A model generated the notes under the pieces. That model did not search any database. It was not told the DNA's origin and was given only the letters and a program-made list of their open reading frames with translations. Below, piece after piece: positions 55,000 to 64,000 of a stretch of 64,000 nt of DNA. How positions within the stretch are numbered: position 1 is the first letter of the stretch; each line of letters begins with the position of its first letter. Origin of the DNA: Thecaphora thlaspeos (taxonomy: Eukaryota; Basidiomycota; Ustilaginomycetes; Urocystidales; Glomosporiaceae); NCBI GenBank assembly GCA_900291925.1, contig UWYS01000004.1, positions 248,001 through 312,000 of the forward strand, written 5' to 3'. A program made the translations under genes and the position numbers.

Positions 55000-56210
55000 T
55001 GGCGTTGGAGGGGGGGGATTATTTCCTGCCTACATGAGCTAGGCAGGCCCTTTTGGCACCTACTTATTTCTCGACGGAGCGACGGGATGCCGACCGATGC
55101 TCGCATTCACGACCCGCCTCTCTCTCATTGCCTAGCCTACGGGCTGGACACTCGTCTGTGCCTCAGCAAGCACTCTCCTACTATCCCAACGGAAGTAGGG
55201 ACGACTGTATGCTGGGGACTCTGATGCCCTTCTCAACAGGCAGGACGGAGACTTTTCTACACAACAGAGTGTAGCAGCGAAGGCCCCTTCACGTCCGTCA
55301 CCATCATCACGCGTCACCATCCTCGGTACTCACTCTTGGCCCGCTAAGCCATCCCCCATCTTACGCCCCGCTCCCAACCCTCGCCTCTTTCGTGGCCAGC
55401 GATCGCCCCTCCTCGTCTCTCATCTCTAAGATCTTCGTCCAGGAAAGCATTTCGGCCTGTCCGTCTCTTTTGCTCGACGGTGAACCCCGGGCGAATGACG
55501 TTGCCGACGACGACACGCGCTCCCCTCGGAGCAACCCACGGCCTTTAGCGGCCCCGCTCGCCTCTCGCCTCTCGACAGAAGCCGTCAAGGTGGTCCTGTT
55601 CACGCTTTCGCTCTCCCCTCATCGTCCACACCTCAGGTTCGTCTTCGCAGCCCGACATCTCGGATCACCCGCTGCCTCGTACTCGGCGCCCATCTGAGCT
55701 CGTACAGGCATCCTACCCGTTTCCCAAGCCGAATAGCGACGCCATCTGTCTGCTACTGGCCTCCACCAACGGTGAAGCTTTAGCGTGTCCCGGCCCTCTT
55801 CAGCGGTACCTTCCGTTCCGCACGCCACCGTTTGTGCACGCCATAGCTGGGTCCACACGCCTGGTCCCCCTCTGGCTCGAGCAATCTTCGACACGGAAAG
55901 GCAGCCTTGGGCAGCAACGACCCAGATCACCTCCGCCTGGCTCTTCCGATACCACAAACGGTTCTGCCAGAGAGTACACATACACGAATACACTCTTTGG
56001 CCTTTGGAGCTCCAGTCGACGGGCTTACCCACACCCCTTGCCGGTCGCAAGATCTGTTACCTCAAATCCTTTCGTACCTGACTGCGACACGCCTGACGTC
56101 TGGTCGCCGTTCTCAAGTCCCCCTGAAACCCCGCCGAGAGGCGCTCGACGACGGGCATTTGGGACGCTGCACAGGGACGGACGCACCGCATTGGAAGGCT
56201 TCCATCTGAC

Positions 56211-57750
56211 ATGGTTCGACCCACCCCCCACAACAATCCCTCCGGCGTTTCGTCGGCCCCGAGCGAGCGCGAGCTCGAGCAGAGTGCGACGACCCTCCAG
56301 CATGACCGGCCTCATGCCGACGGAAGACTCCGAGACGGCGGCACAGTCGAGGGCTCGCCTTTTGTCATCCCGCCTCCGGTAGGCGACCGCGACGGCCTCG
56401 CCGGTGGACGTTTTGACGGTTTCGAGAGGCCCGCCGCCCCGCGAAGGGGCTCGTTGGGAAGCAGCCGAGGCAGCCGAAGCAGCCGCAGTCTGGCGGGAGG
56501 CCCCGATGGGCATAGCCACACATATGCGCAGCACGACGGCGGTCGGAGGAGCGGCTCGAGCCTTTCTCGCAGCCAGGGTGGAGACAGCACCTGGGACCCT
56601 TCGCCCGACGGACTGAAGGAGTCGCCTGCCGATGGTTCGACGAGCTATGCCTTTTCTCGCTCCTCTATCGACGGCGTACAGGACCAGGACGGACTGGCTG
56701 GTGACAGAAGGGGCCCTCGAGCGCCGGCAGGCGATCGCGAAGCCGGCACGCCCTTCGCTCTCATCGATGGTCACCCGGCTATGTCAGAGTCGCGGTCTAG
56801 GAGCACCGAAACTTCATCGAACCCCTCGGGCCCTCCCCTGGCAAACACCGTCGTCCCGCCTGGAGTGACGATCGCGGCTCCACCGCCTCGACTGAAGGGT
56901 CTGCCGCTATCCGGGTCAGAACCAGGGTGAGTTGGCCGATGATCGGACGTGGCCAGTCGTGGCTAGATGGCCGTGAACAGAGAGATGGTACCGCCATCCT
57001 GACGGCATTTCCTTTTGTCCACCTCTTCGCCGCTTCGCAGGACCAATCGCTTCGTCCTCATGGTTCGCCAGCACCCGAAACAAGGGAGGCAGTGCGGCTT
57101 CGGCGTCAAGGACAAGCGGCCGCTCGACCCTCTGCCCATCGTCCAGCTGAAGATCTACCGAGAGGACAACTCGATCGACGAGGAGTGAGTGCTAATTCTT
57201 CGGCGCCCCTCATTCATTGATGCTCCGCGACAATGCTGACTGACCGTCTGATCTCTCTCCGTCCGTACGTGTCCATGACGGCGTCTGCAGAGCCACGAAC
57301 AGTCCCAAGCTCCTGATGCAGGTCTCGCTGCAACGAGTCGACGCCGCTACGGGGGCCGGTCAAGAATCTACGCTAGTCGGCCAGCCTTCGGACACGACGT
57401 TCCCATGGACGCGCATGCTGGAAGGCAGGCTGGCAGTTAGCCCGCACGTCGTCCGCGACCTGGACGGTAGTAAGGCGTGCTTCTTCGTCTTTACCGACCT
57501 TAGCGTCCGCCTGCAGGGTCTATTTCGACTCCACTTCCAGCTCATCCTCCTCGGTCCACCACCTTTGTTGACCGACAGCGCAGGGACGGGCAACAACGTC
57601 GTGGCTAGCATCGAAACCAACGTGTTCACCATCTACAGCCCGCGTCGCTTCCCCGGTATGACGGAGAGCACCGAACTGGCAAAGGCGCTTGCGAGGCAGG
57701 GTGTACAGATTCCCATCCGAAATGATGTCAGGCGCAAGCACGAACAGTAG
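56211..57750 (+). CDS. Velvet-domain transcription regulator 1 (VelB/VosA-like)
   Basis: Velvet proteins are fungal NF-kB-fold DNA-binding regulators of development and secondary metabolism. Exons 56211-56926, 57041-57184 and 57291-57750; 439 residues. Residues 1-235 are disordered, rich in Ser, Gly, Asp and Arg. The velvet domain starts at the first splice: TNRFVLMVRQHPKQGRQCGF, GVKDKRPLDPLPIVQLKIY, then LMQVSL, the core KACFFVFTDLSVRLQGLFRL with HFQLILLGPPPLL, and the closing VFTIYSPRRFPGMTESTELA and LARQGVQIPIRNDVRRK. The last block is the tail typical of VelB/VosA rather than VeA. All splice phases agree (GG|G and GA|A). The stop at 57748-57750 faces a second velvet gene about 830 bases away on the other strand. 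Confidence 0.93.
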
Positions 57751-58584
57751 CTCGCCGCCGTGCCTTTCGTATGACCGCCAGACCGCCGCTAGTCACACAA
57801 GCATCGAACGATTCCCTCCCTCTTCCTTATTCTCTCACTCACAAGGGAACGTCAGGTTGCGAGCGCTCGCTCTACTCTAAAAGATAATATACCACGACGA
57901 CCAGGTCCGACCGACCAATTGTACAACTATACGGGACCGGGACTCGCAACGGGAAATCAGGGCTAGCGAGATAAGTTATGAGGCCACAAAAAGTACAACA
58001 ACAGCTAAACGACGACAACAACGAAAAGAGCAAGAACAACAAGAAGGACAACAAGGCAAATATGGGAACGGAGACAAAGAGAGCCGCCTTCCGAATGAGG
58101 TCATTACAGGAGATATAAGCAGAATCGAGGCGAGATCTTTGTCCTTTGAACCGTGCGGCCCTCGGTGGCGAGAAAACAAAATGAGCTCCTCCGTTATACA
58201 AGAACTCGCACTCTTTTGCGAAAGAACATTGCCCTCGTCTCCAGACGTGGAGTTCCATTAGCGCGTGACTCTCCTTGGGCTGGCGTGCGGGCTCGGAAAA
58301 ACGATCGAAGGGCGGTGACGAGAAGAACGTGCGTGTGATGAAAGCGAAAGTGGACGACTTGACGGGGCAACTAACGGGTCCGGTGGGTGTGTGGGGGGGT
58401 TCGACTGAGAGGGGCCATCTAATCATGCCGTCGTCAAGGCGTGGTGATGGTGGACGCCTAATCGGCGGCCTGGCCAGGAGGCAAGAGAAGGCCGGCGCCT
58501 TGACGTGCAATATGCCGCGTGAGGTCGGTGAGGTCTGAAGGCAGTTTTCGCAGCGGCAAAGGTGGAAGATTCCACAAAGGTCAG
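57751..58584. other. Intergenic, between two convergent velvet genes
   Basis: About 830 bases holding both 3' UTRs. The + strand from 57950 to 58050 is A-rich (AACAACAAGAAGGAC type), unusual in this window. Long 3' UTRs or overlapping antisense transcripts are possible. No gene seen. Confidence 0.5.
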
Positions 58585-60351
58585 TCAGTACCAGTCCCTG
58601 GCGGCTCGCTCTGCTCCCAGAAGCTCGGTTGCTTGTTGCTCACATGGTGCGACGTAATCTGAGGGGGCGACCACCTCGAACGCCTCGGTCACGACCTCTT
58701 CCAGGGCTCCAGGCGACGGTGGGGCGCCTCCAGGCCTATTGCAATCGAGCCGGGCAAAGCCAAAAATATCAGTGAACGACGTCAGCACGGCACGTCAACA
58801 AACATCGCCAGGGTCGTCACGAGATCGGCCATGAGACCGTGCACACCTGAGCGGGCTGACTCACATTGGCAGCCTGATCAAGAAGCACCGGAGCCTGAAG
58901 CGACCGGTCGCCCGGATGCTTATCTCAGGAAAGAGCAGATACATCTTCTCCGGTCCCTCCGGCGAATTGTAGGGGATCGGATTGGCGGCAAGCGTTCCAT
59001 ACAGCATGCGCGCCGGCGGTGCCATTTCGCGCAGCGGCGATGCAGGAGGCGGCGTGGCGGGCGAAAGGTTCAGTCCGCTGCGTCGGCGACCTCTTCTCTT
59101 GCCTGCGACGCCGCGCGCTGGGGAGAGAGCTCCGCCGCGGGAGCCAGATCCGCCGATAAGCTCGAGCGAGCCGGAAGAAGGTGTCCCCGAACCCGAAGGA
59201 GGTTGAACCTTGCCGCCTTTTGACGTCGGGGGAGTCGGCGATGGCTGTGTCGAACTTGCCGAAGACCGGAACGGCGACGGGGAAAAGAGATCGGCGCTCG
59301 CGCCGTTTTCCAGCGTGAGAGCGCACTGGCAGACAAGGAACGGCGCTTCGCCAGAGCTGAAGTAGGAAGCGCGTTTGAAGTAGGCCGGAGAGGAAGGCAG
59401 TCGTAGCGATGTCAGTTTCAAGCCTCCACTTTGCAGACTCGCCACCGAGAACGCGCGGAGACGGCTCACATATCGACCTCCTTGCCGTTGCTGTCAACAG
59501 CGTCGAGCTCCAAAATCAGAGGCGGCGCGATGGCGAGCCTCGATAGTAGCGCATCGCCAAAAGCACACCCAATTGTTGGTTGCTGGGCAACCTTAAGCCG
59601 GTATTGTCTAAAGAAGAGGGAAAAGAAGATGGAGCAAGCGAGGAGACGAGGATCAAATCCGCGTTAGTTTCATGACGCTGCTTTTCCTTGATCAAGCGTA
59701 ATCCTTGACGTTCTCGGCCGATGTCATCTGCGCCCTGGTCTACCACCTCTTGTTTCAGCCCTGGTCAGGCTAGCCCAACCGGTCGTACCTGCGCCACACG
59801 TCTACTCCCGCCCTAGACCCATGCTGCTGCTGGCAGCCACCCCTTCTACTCCACCGGCAAGTCTGCCAAAATCCGAGTTGGGAAACGGGGCGGTCCACGG
59901 GCGGAGATTCCCAAGGCAAGGCTGAAGAACCTTTGAGGCCAGACCATGGGACTCACACTATGTCTGGAGCGCTGTCGGTGTCCACGGCTCGAGCCTTTCC
60001 TGCCCGTCTCGAAGCCTCGCCGAGCTGCGGGACGTCATTATGCCCACTTGCGGCGTCCGACGACGCCGACGGTGCCACTGCCGATTCTCGCGGTCGCATC
60101 GTCGATGCCGAAGGCGGCACTTCCACAGGCTCGTCCACAGGCTCGTCCGAGGTCAAAGTCGCTACCGCGACGCCGACACTCTTCCTGCGCTTCGGGGCCA
60201 CCGCGAGCGGGGTCGTCTCCGGGGCGTCAACCGGATTGGCGGCCGGAACTGTTCCGAGCGCCGGGCTATTCCCGACAGCGACTGCGACCGCCTGGTCGAC
60301 CGAGGCTCTCTTTGCAGGAGTCTGCGAGGGGACCGCGGGTGGAGAGCTCAT
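58585..60351 (-). CDS. Velvet-domain transcription regulator 2, divergent
   Basis: Exons in transcription order: 60351-59957, 59607-59470, 59356-58865, 58735-58585; 391 residues. Residues 1-132 are disordered, with a basic PKRRKSV cluster. The velvet domain begins at the first splice: QYRLKVAQQPTIGCAFGDAL, LAIAPPLILELD, then GEAPFLVCQCALTLENG. After a roughly 80-residue Ser/Pro/Gly insert with a basic AGKRRGRRR cluster comes MLYGTLAANPIPYN, then KMYLLFPEISIRATGRFRLR and CFLIRLP, the domain's core. The end is VVTEAFEVVAPSDYVAP. For the second intron I chose the acceptor at 59357-59358 (113-bp intron) because it joins the two conserved parts in frame; a nearer AG would give only about 41 bp. 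Members usually show FPDLSVR; here it is FPEISIR. The ATG at 60351 is the only one upstream in this frame. Confidence 0.8.
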
Positions 60352-61341
60352 CTTTTCCCACGGTCGTATCTTGGGACCATTGGCAGTCCTCCGCCTCCAG
60401 GATTTAGATGCCGTTCGAACTTGCGACCACTCCCTCGATGTTCGACTGCCGACTGTTGAGTAGCGGCAAAGACCGGCAGAAAAGGGCGATGGGCGCGGAT
60501 ACCTCGAGAGAACCTTGCGCTGGTTGTCGGAGCTGGGACCGGCCAACCTTTGTATGAATGAAAGGGACTGCCGAGAAGAGCGGAGGGCTGCGCCAGAGAC
60601 GAGTAGATCGCGTCAACAGGAGCAGCGGGAGGGTGGCCAAGGTGGTGAAGCTAACGAAGTCAGACTCGAAAAGGATGAAGGCTTTTGTTGACGTATCGTT
60701 TCTCGATCCGTTGACTATGTATGCTGCCGTGACGGTTCCAGGAACGGTCTCTGGTCTAGTGAGGCACAGCAAGGCGCAGCGCTGTCAAAATCCGCCACTT
60801 CGAGTGTCACGACAAGCCAGAAGGGCGGACACGTGGTCCCAGAGTCGATGTCGAGCAGCGCAGGGGACGGTGCAACCCTGTGGCGAAGGGCCGGAGGCTG
60901 GGTTGTCGGTGCAGACGTGGGCGAGTTGGACGGGCAACGGAATCGCTGGGTATCAGATGGGTGTGATGATATCGAGTACAGCGTTTCCTTGTAGCGATAA
61001 GGGACAGAGCGGGAGGAAGACGCTCAAGGGGAGAGGCTGATGGTGGGGAGGAGGATAGAGGTGCGATGGCTCATGGTGATTGACAAGGTCGTCGAGCGGT
61101 CGAGGAGAGCGTCGAAGCTGTGGGCTCGTCGACTGTCTGGTCGACTCCAGCCCAGAGCAGGAGCCTGCGAAGGGGACGGAAGAGCTGGCCAGCGTGCAGT
61201 GAGCTGCTGCGCTCGACACGGACCGGCGATGCCGTACACTGGTAGTGGTGTGGTCTTGCTAGGGCAGCGGATTGACTCGCAGCAGAACATCGCTCCACGG
61301 GCACTGCGGAACAAAGGGCGATGGATGAGCAGCGGAAAGGC

Positions 61342-61370
61342 CGGACGGTTGGACGGTTGGACGGCTGGAC
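61342..61370 (+). repeat. GGACGGTT-type short tandem repeat
   Basis: Three imperfect units (GGACGGTT, GGACGGTT, GGACGGCT) and a partial fourth, in the gene-free region upstream of velvet gene 2. Confidence 0.75.
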
Positions 61371-61594
61371 GTTCCGGGCGGGCGGACGGGTGGGCTGGCT
61401 GAGTGACTGTTTAGGCCCTGCGAGCAGGCTTGATGGAAGGGGGAGGGACAGAGATGAGAGGGCGGAGGTGCGAGCGCAGCGGAGGATGGGGTGCAGAGGG
61501 GGAGGGTGGGTGTGTCTCGGACCATCGAGAGACAATTAGGCTCACCCTAGACCTGTCTCGAACCGCTTGGCGCCAGCCAGCAAGACAGCCGGCC

Positions 61595-61617
61595 GGCGAG
61601 CGAGCGAGCGAGCGAGC
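61595..61617 (+). repeat. (GCGA)n microsatellite
   Basis: About five and a half GCGA units in the gene-free region upstream of velvet gene 2. Confidence 0.8.
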
Positions 61618-62181
61618 ATGAGCGATTCGAGAGAGGCGTGACGGATGGGATGGCATGAAGGCGAGGACCCGACGGGACGGCCCGCCAGCCAAGCTGGGCT
61701 CGGGGAATAAGATGCCCTAGGTCGTGTGTGGCCTACGTCGTACTCTACAGCATGGCTGGGCGCGGTCTGCGACATTTCATCGACGAGGGTCCCCAGCTGC
61801 AGGGATAGAGAGAAGTCAAGTGAGGATGTCAAGCTGAACAGGAGCGTACTGTGCCACAATGTAACCGGGTCACTGCCAGCTCTTGGGGTGCTACCGTGGC
61901 GCAGCTCGAAGGTTGGCCTGACTGCGCCAGAAGAGGGGCATGGTGGCGGGCCCCCACCAAGACGGTGCTGGAGCGGGTGGTGCCTACAGGTGCCGCCACA
62001 CCCTCTCGCGCACCGAGGCTACGGCTGCCGACGCTGCTGGCTCCATCGCCTTCTCTCTGCCCAAGCAGTGAACGGCGACTCCCGGAAAAGGTTGTTGTGC
62101 GCGCGCTCTTTGTCTGAGTGGTGAGACAAGCCCCTCCTCGCGGCCAGCAGCCGCTGCGACCGCCCAGCGCCGACTCACGTA

Positions 62182-63010
62182 TGTACAGTACGTATCGCGG
62201 GCATGAATCTCCCATTTCCTTTGTTGTCATACCTTGTCCTGGCGTCTTCCCGAGGAAAACAAAACTAGACGGGACAGATACAGATCTCCCACCCCTAAAC
62301 TTCGCCAAGCCGGCAGCGTCCGCCCCTTTCGAGCGAGCGAGCCCCTGACGACAGACAATCACGATCGGTAGCTTCATATGCTCGAATAGTAAGGTGAGAA
62401 CAGCGCCTCCTTGTGGCGTCGTGACAAATTGTCGGTAACTTAGCCTACATCCATCTCCGATCTTCATGTCCGGGCGTTGGAGCAGCGGTCGCACGCCATC
62501 CGGGGAGGGGCCGAACGAGGTCAACGACCATCACCATCGAGAGCGCTACTTAGCTGATGGAGTCCGAGGAACGAACAGGACGGAACTGAGCGGCCAGGCT
62601 GGTGGGGTTCCACGTCGACGTTGTTTGAAATTCGACCGTGGGCGAAGATGCGCAGCAAAGGCAGCTGCTTCCAGCATGTCCCGCTCAACACGCGCCGCTC
62701 GCCCGCTGTCGGGAGGATGCGTGCATCTTACGAGAACATGCTGTACAGTACTTACTCTGTAGGGTGACCGTTGGTTGTCGTCTTGCTTGCGCGCGCAAGC
62801 CAGGTCCAACAGAGGCTGAACGGGCCGTACGTACGAGCCTGCTCAAGGCCAAAAGGGCGCTTTCGCCCGACGGCCGAGAGGTCAGGCAGGATGACTTTGC
62901 GACCAAGCTACATAAGGGCACGCAAGCCAGAGCATGCCAAAAAAGCAAGGAGAAATTATGGATGTTTCATACAAACAAGTTTCTGTGCGTCTGACTGTGA
63001 CTGTACAGTA
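62182..63010. promoter_or_regulatory. Cluster of three TGTACAGTA motifs
   Basis: Identical 9-base motifs at 62182-62190, 62742-62750 and 63002-63010. The core TGTACA is a palindrome. Two of the three extend to TGTACAGTAC. They lie 1.8-2.7 kb upstream of velvet gene 2. Could be binding sites or chance; no factor is assigned. Confidence 0.35.
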
Positions 63011-64000
63011 GGGGACTGACGCCTTATGGCTTCTCCGGCCTGCTGGACCATCTCTGCCCCGCCCCGCCAGCACGCAGGCGACTGTGCTGACAGGCCACTT
63101 TGTTTCACACCTCGTTGCCGCGCTCAAACTTGGTGTACATAAATCGCTGTCCTGCCTTGCTTGCTCTCATCCGGCACAGCCTCGCTCCCTCTTGGTCCCC
63201 CTGCCACCTTTAGATCGGGAGCCACCCGTATGCCTCTTTCGCACGCTCCCTGTTTTGGCTCATACGATGAATTAAGAAAGCGTGGTTTCCGGAGATGGAT
63301 GGACCGACGATGTGGCGTGCCTGCTCGTCTCATCGCTACGTACGTATGCTACTCTTGTACACTGAACTCGGCCGTCGACGTCCGACGTGTAGGTTACCAA
63401 AATGATGCCGAAGGTAGGCCTATGGCTGGTCGACCGAACGATACTCTTCGTCCACGCTTGTCGTGCTCTCATTGTCACGCCATGCATCGTAACCGTCTTG
63501 TAAGTGAGTCTCTCATAGGAGCGCCCTCTCGAGATGTGACTGGCGCGGGCCAGGAAAGCTCATGCTGTGCGCCGCCTTGCAAGTCACCGTCTCGGTCTCG
63601 TCGCCTCTTAAATCAAGCAGAATGCCAAGCTAGTCAAGTGTGATGATCATCTTGAACACTTAGCCGAGGAGGGTTGGGCTGCGGTTGAGGTCTGGACTCT
63701 GACCATCCTCGGCAGCATTATGGCAATACATATCCGCCCTTCGCCAGCCAGGGCCGGTACTGCAAGCAAACAGAAGCCTCTGCTGGTGCCCTCGAGTCAT
63801 CGTGCTGTCTCCTTCACCCCGCTCGCAGGGACATAGAAGGGTACACTGATAGTCGACAGAAGGGGCGTGGTCCTTGCTCACCATTCATGCCGTTTTCCCT
63901 ACTCCAGGCAAGGTTTTTAAGCGGAGCTGAAGTTGGAACAATACAGTTAGTAGAACTCCTTCTTCGGTCATGGCGTGGAACAGTGCTTCAACGTCATGGG

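Larger units (their letters stand above)
53922..56210. other. Gene-free region of 2.3 kb upstream of velvet gene 1
   Basis: Open frames are short and carry no family signature. It holds a CGG run and a GGCGAG repeat. It probably includes the 3' UTR of the deubiquitinase and a long control region or leader of the velvet gene, which is common for developmental regulators in fungi (inference). Confidence 0.45.
60352..64000. other. Gene-free region of 3.6 kb at the window end
   Basis: Upstream of velvet gene 2. No open frame shows a protein family signature or a convincing exon set. It contains simple repeats and three copies of TGTACAGTA (described separately). It may be a long promoter and leader for velvet gene 2. 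An ATG at 63971 starts a frame that runs off the window; too short to judge. Confidence 0.45.

Noticed and set aside
59429..59469. 41-bp intron in velvet gene 2 using a nearer AG
   Set aside because: Shorter than any other intron here and adds residues not seen in velvet domains; the 113-bp choice joins conserved blocks directly.
60404..60772. 122-codon frame on the minus strand upstream of velvet gene 2
   Set aside because: No family signature and a different frame from the velvet exon; could at most be leader sequence.
63971..64000. Start of a gene at the window end
   Set aside because: An ATG opens a frame to the edge, but ten codons cannot support a call.

Overview
The window is nuclear DNA of a fungus. 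It is GC-rich, its genes carry short GT-AG introns (about 75-155 bp), and both strands are used evenly. THI5, GCV2, a class I myosin with an SH3 domain, a microbial rhodopsin, two velvet-domain genes and intron-bearing nuclear tRNAs together point to a basidiomycete. Ustilaginomycotina is my best guess, but that is inference. I spliced every gene by hand from the sequence; where the family's conserved residues cross a junction, they confirm the splice.

Layout. 1-776 is the 3' end of THI5 (+). 1157-5164 is a START/DUF3074 lipid-binding-like protein (-). 6501-7839 is a phosducin-like protein (+). 8052-10914 is a secretory metallophosphoesterase/5'-nucleotidase-like protein (-). 11677-11790 is tRNA-Thr(UGU), downstream of a patch of degenerate tandem repeats. 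11937-13735 is a class V PLP enzyme (+). 13894-16815 is an LSH/DDM1/Irc5-type SNF2 remodeler (-). 18377-20470 is an expanded uroporphyrinogen-III synthase (+). 22118-23352 is a microbial rhodopsin (+). 23874-28032 is myosin-1 (-). 28474-28577 is a probable tRNA-Arg(CCG). 28787-30390 is a dead allantoate-permease-type transporter (-). 31325-33057 is a methionine/LAT-type permease (-). 35551-38811 is glycine decarboxylase P-protein (-). 40189-43847 is CCZ1 (-). 44340-46606 is the cytosolic Phe-tRNA synthetase beta subunit (-). 47120-48357 is mitochondrial ribosomal protein uL15m (+). 49212-53921 is a DUSP-USP deubiquitinase (+). 56211-57750 (+) and 58585-60351 (-) are two convergent velvet-family regulators. 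The last 3.6 kb holds no gene I can support.

Most of the window is ordinary housekeeping: thiamine and heme synthesis, one-carbon metabolism, translation, Rab7 activation, endocytic actin and chromatin. The parts worth a second look are the velvet pair with its large gene-free flanks, the rhodopsin with a Ser at the proton-donor position and an overlapping upstream ORF, and the gene-poor 28.4-35.5 kb stretch with a tRNA, a multiply broken transporter and a short telomere-like motif. I found no CRISPR array, phage, intact transposon or new multi-gene system.
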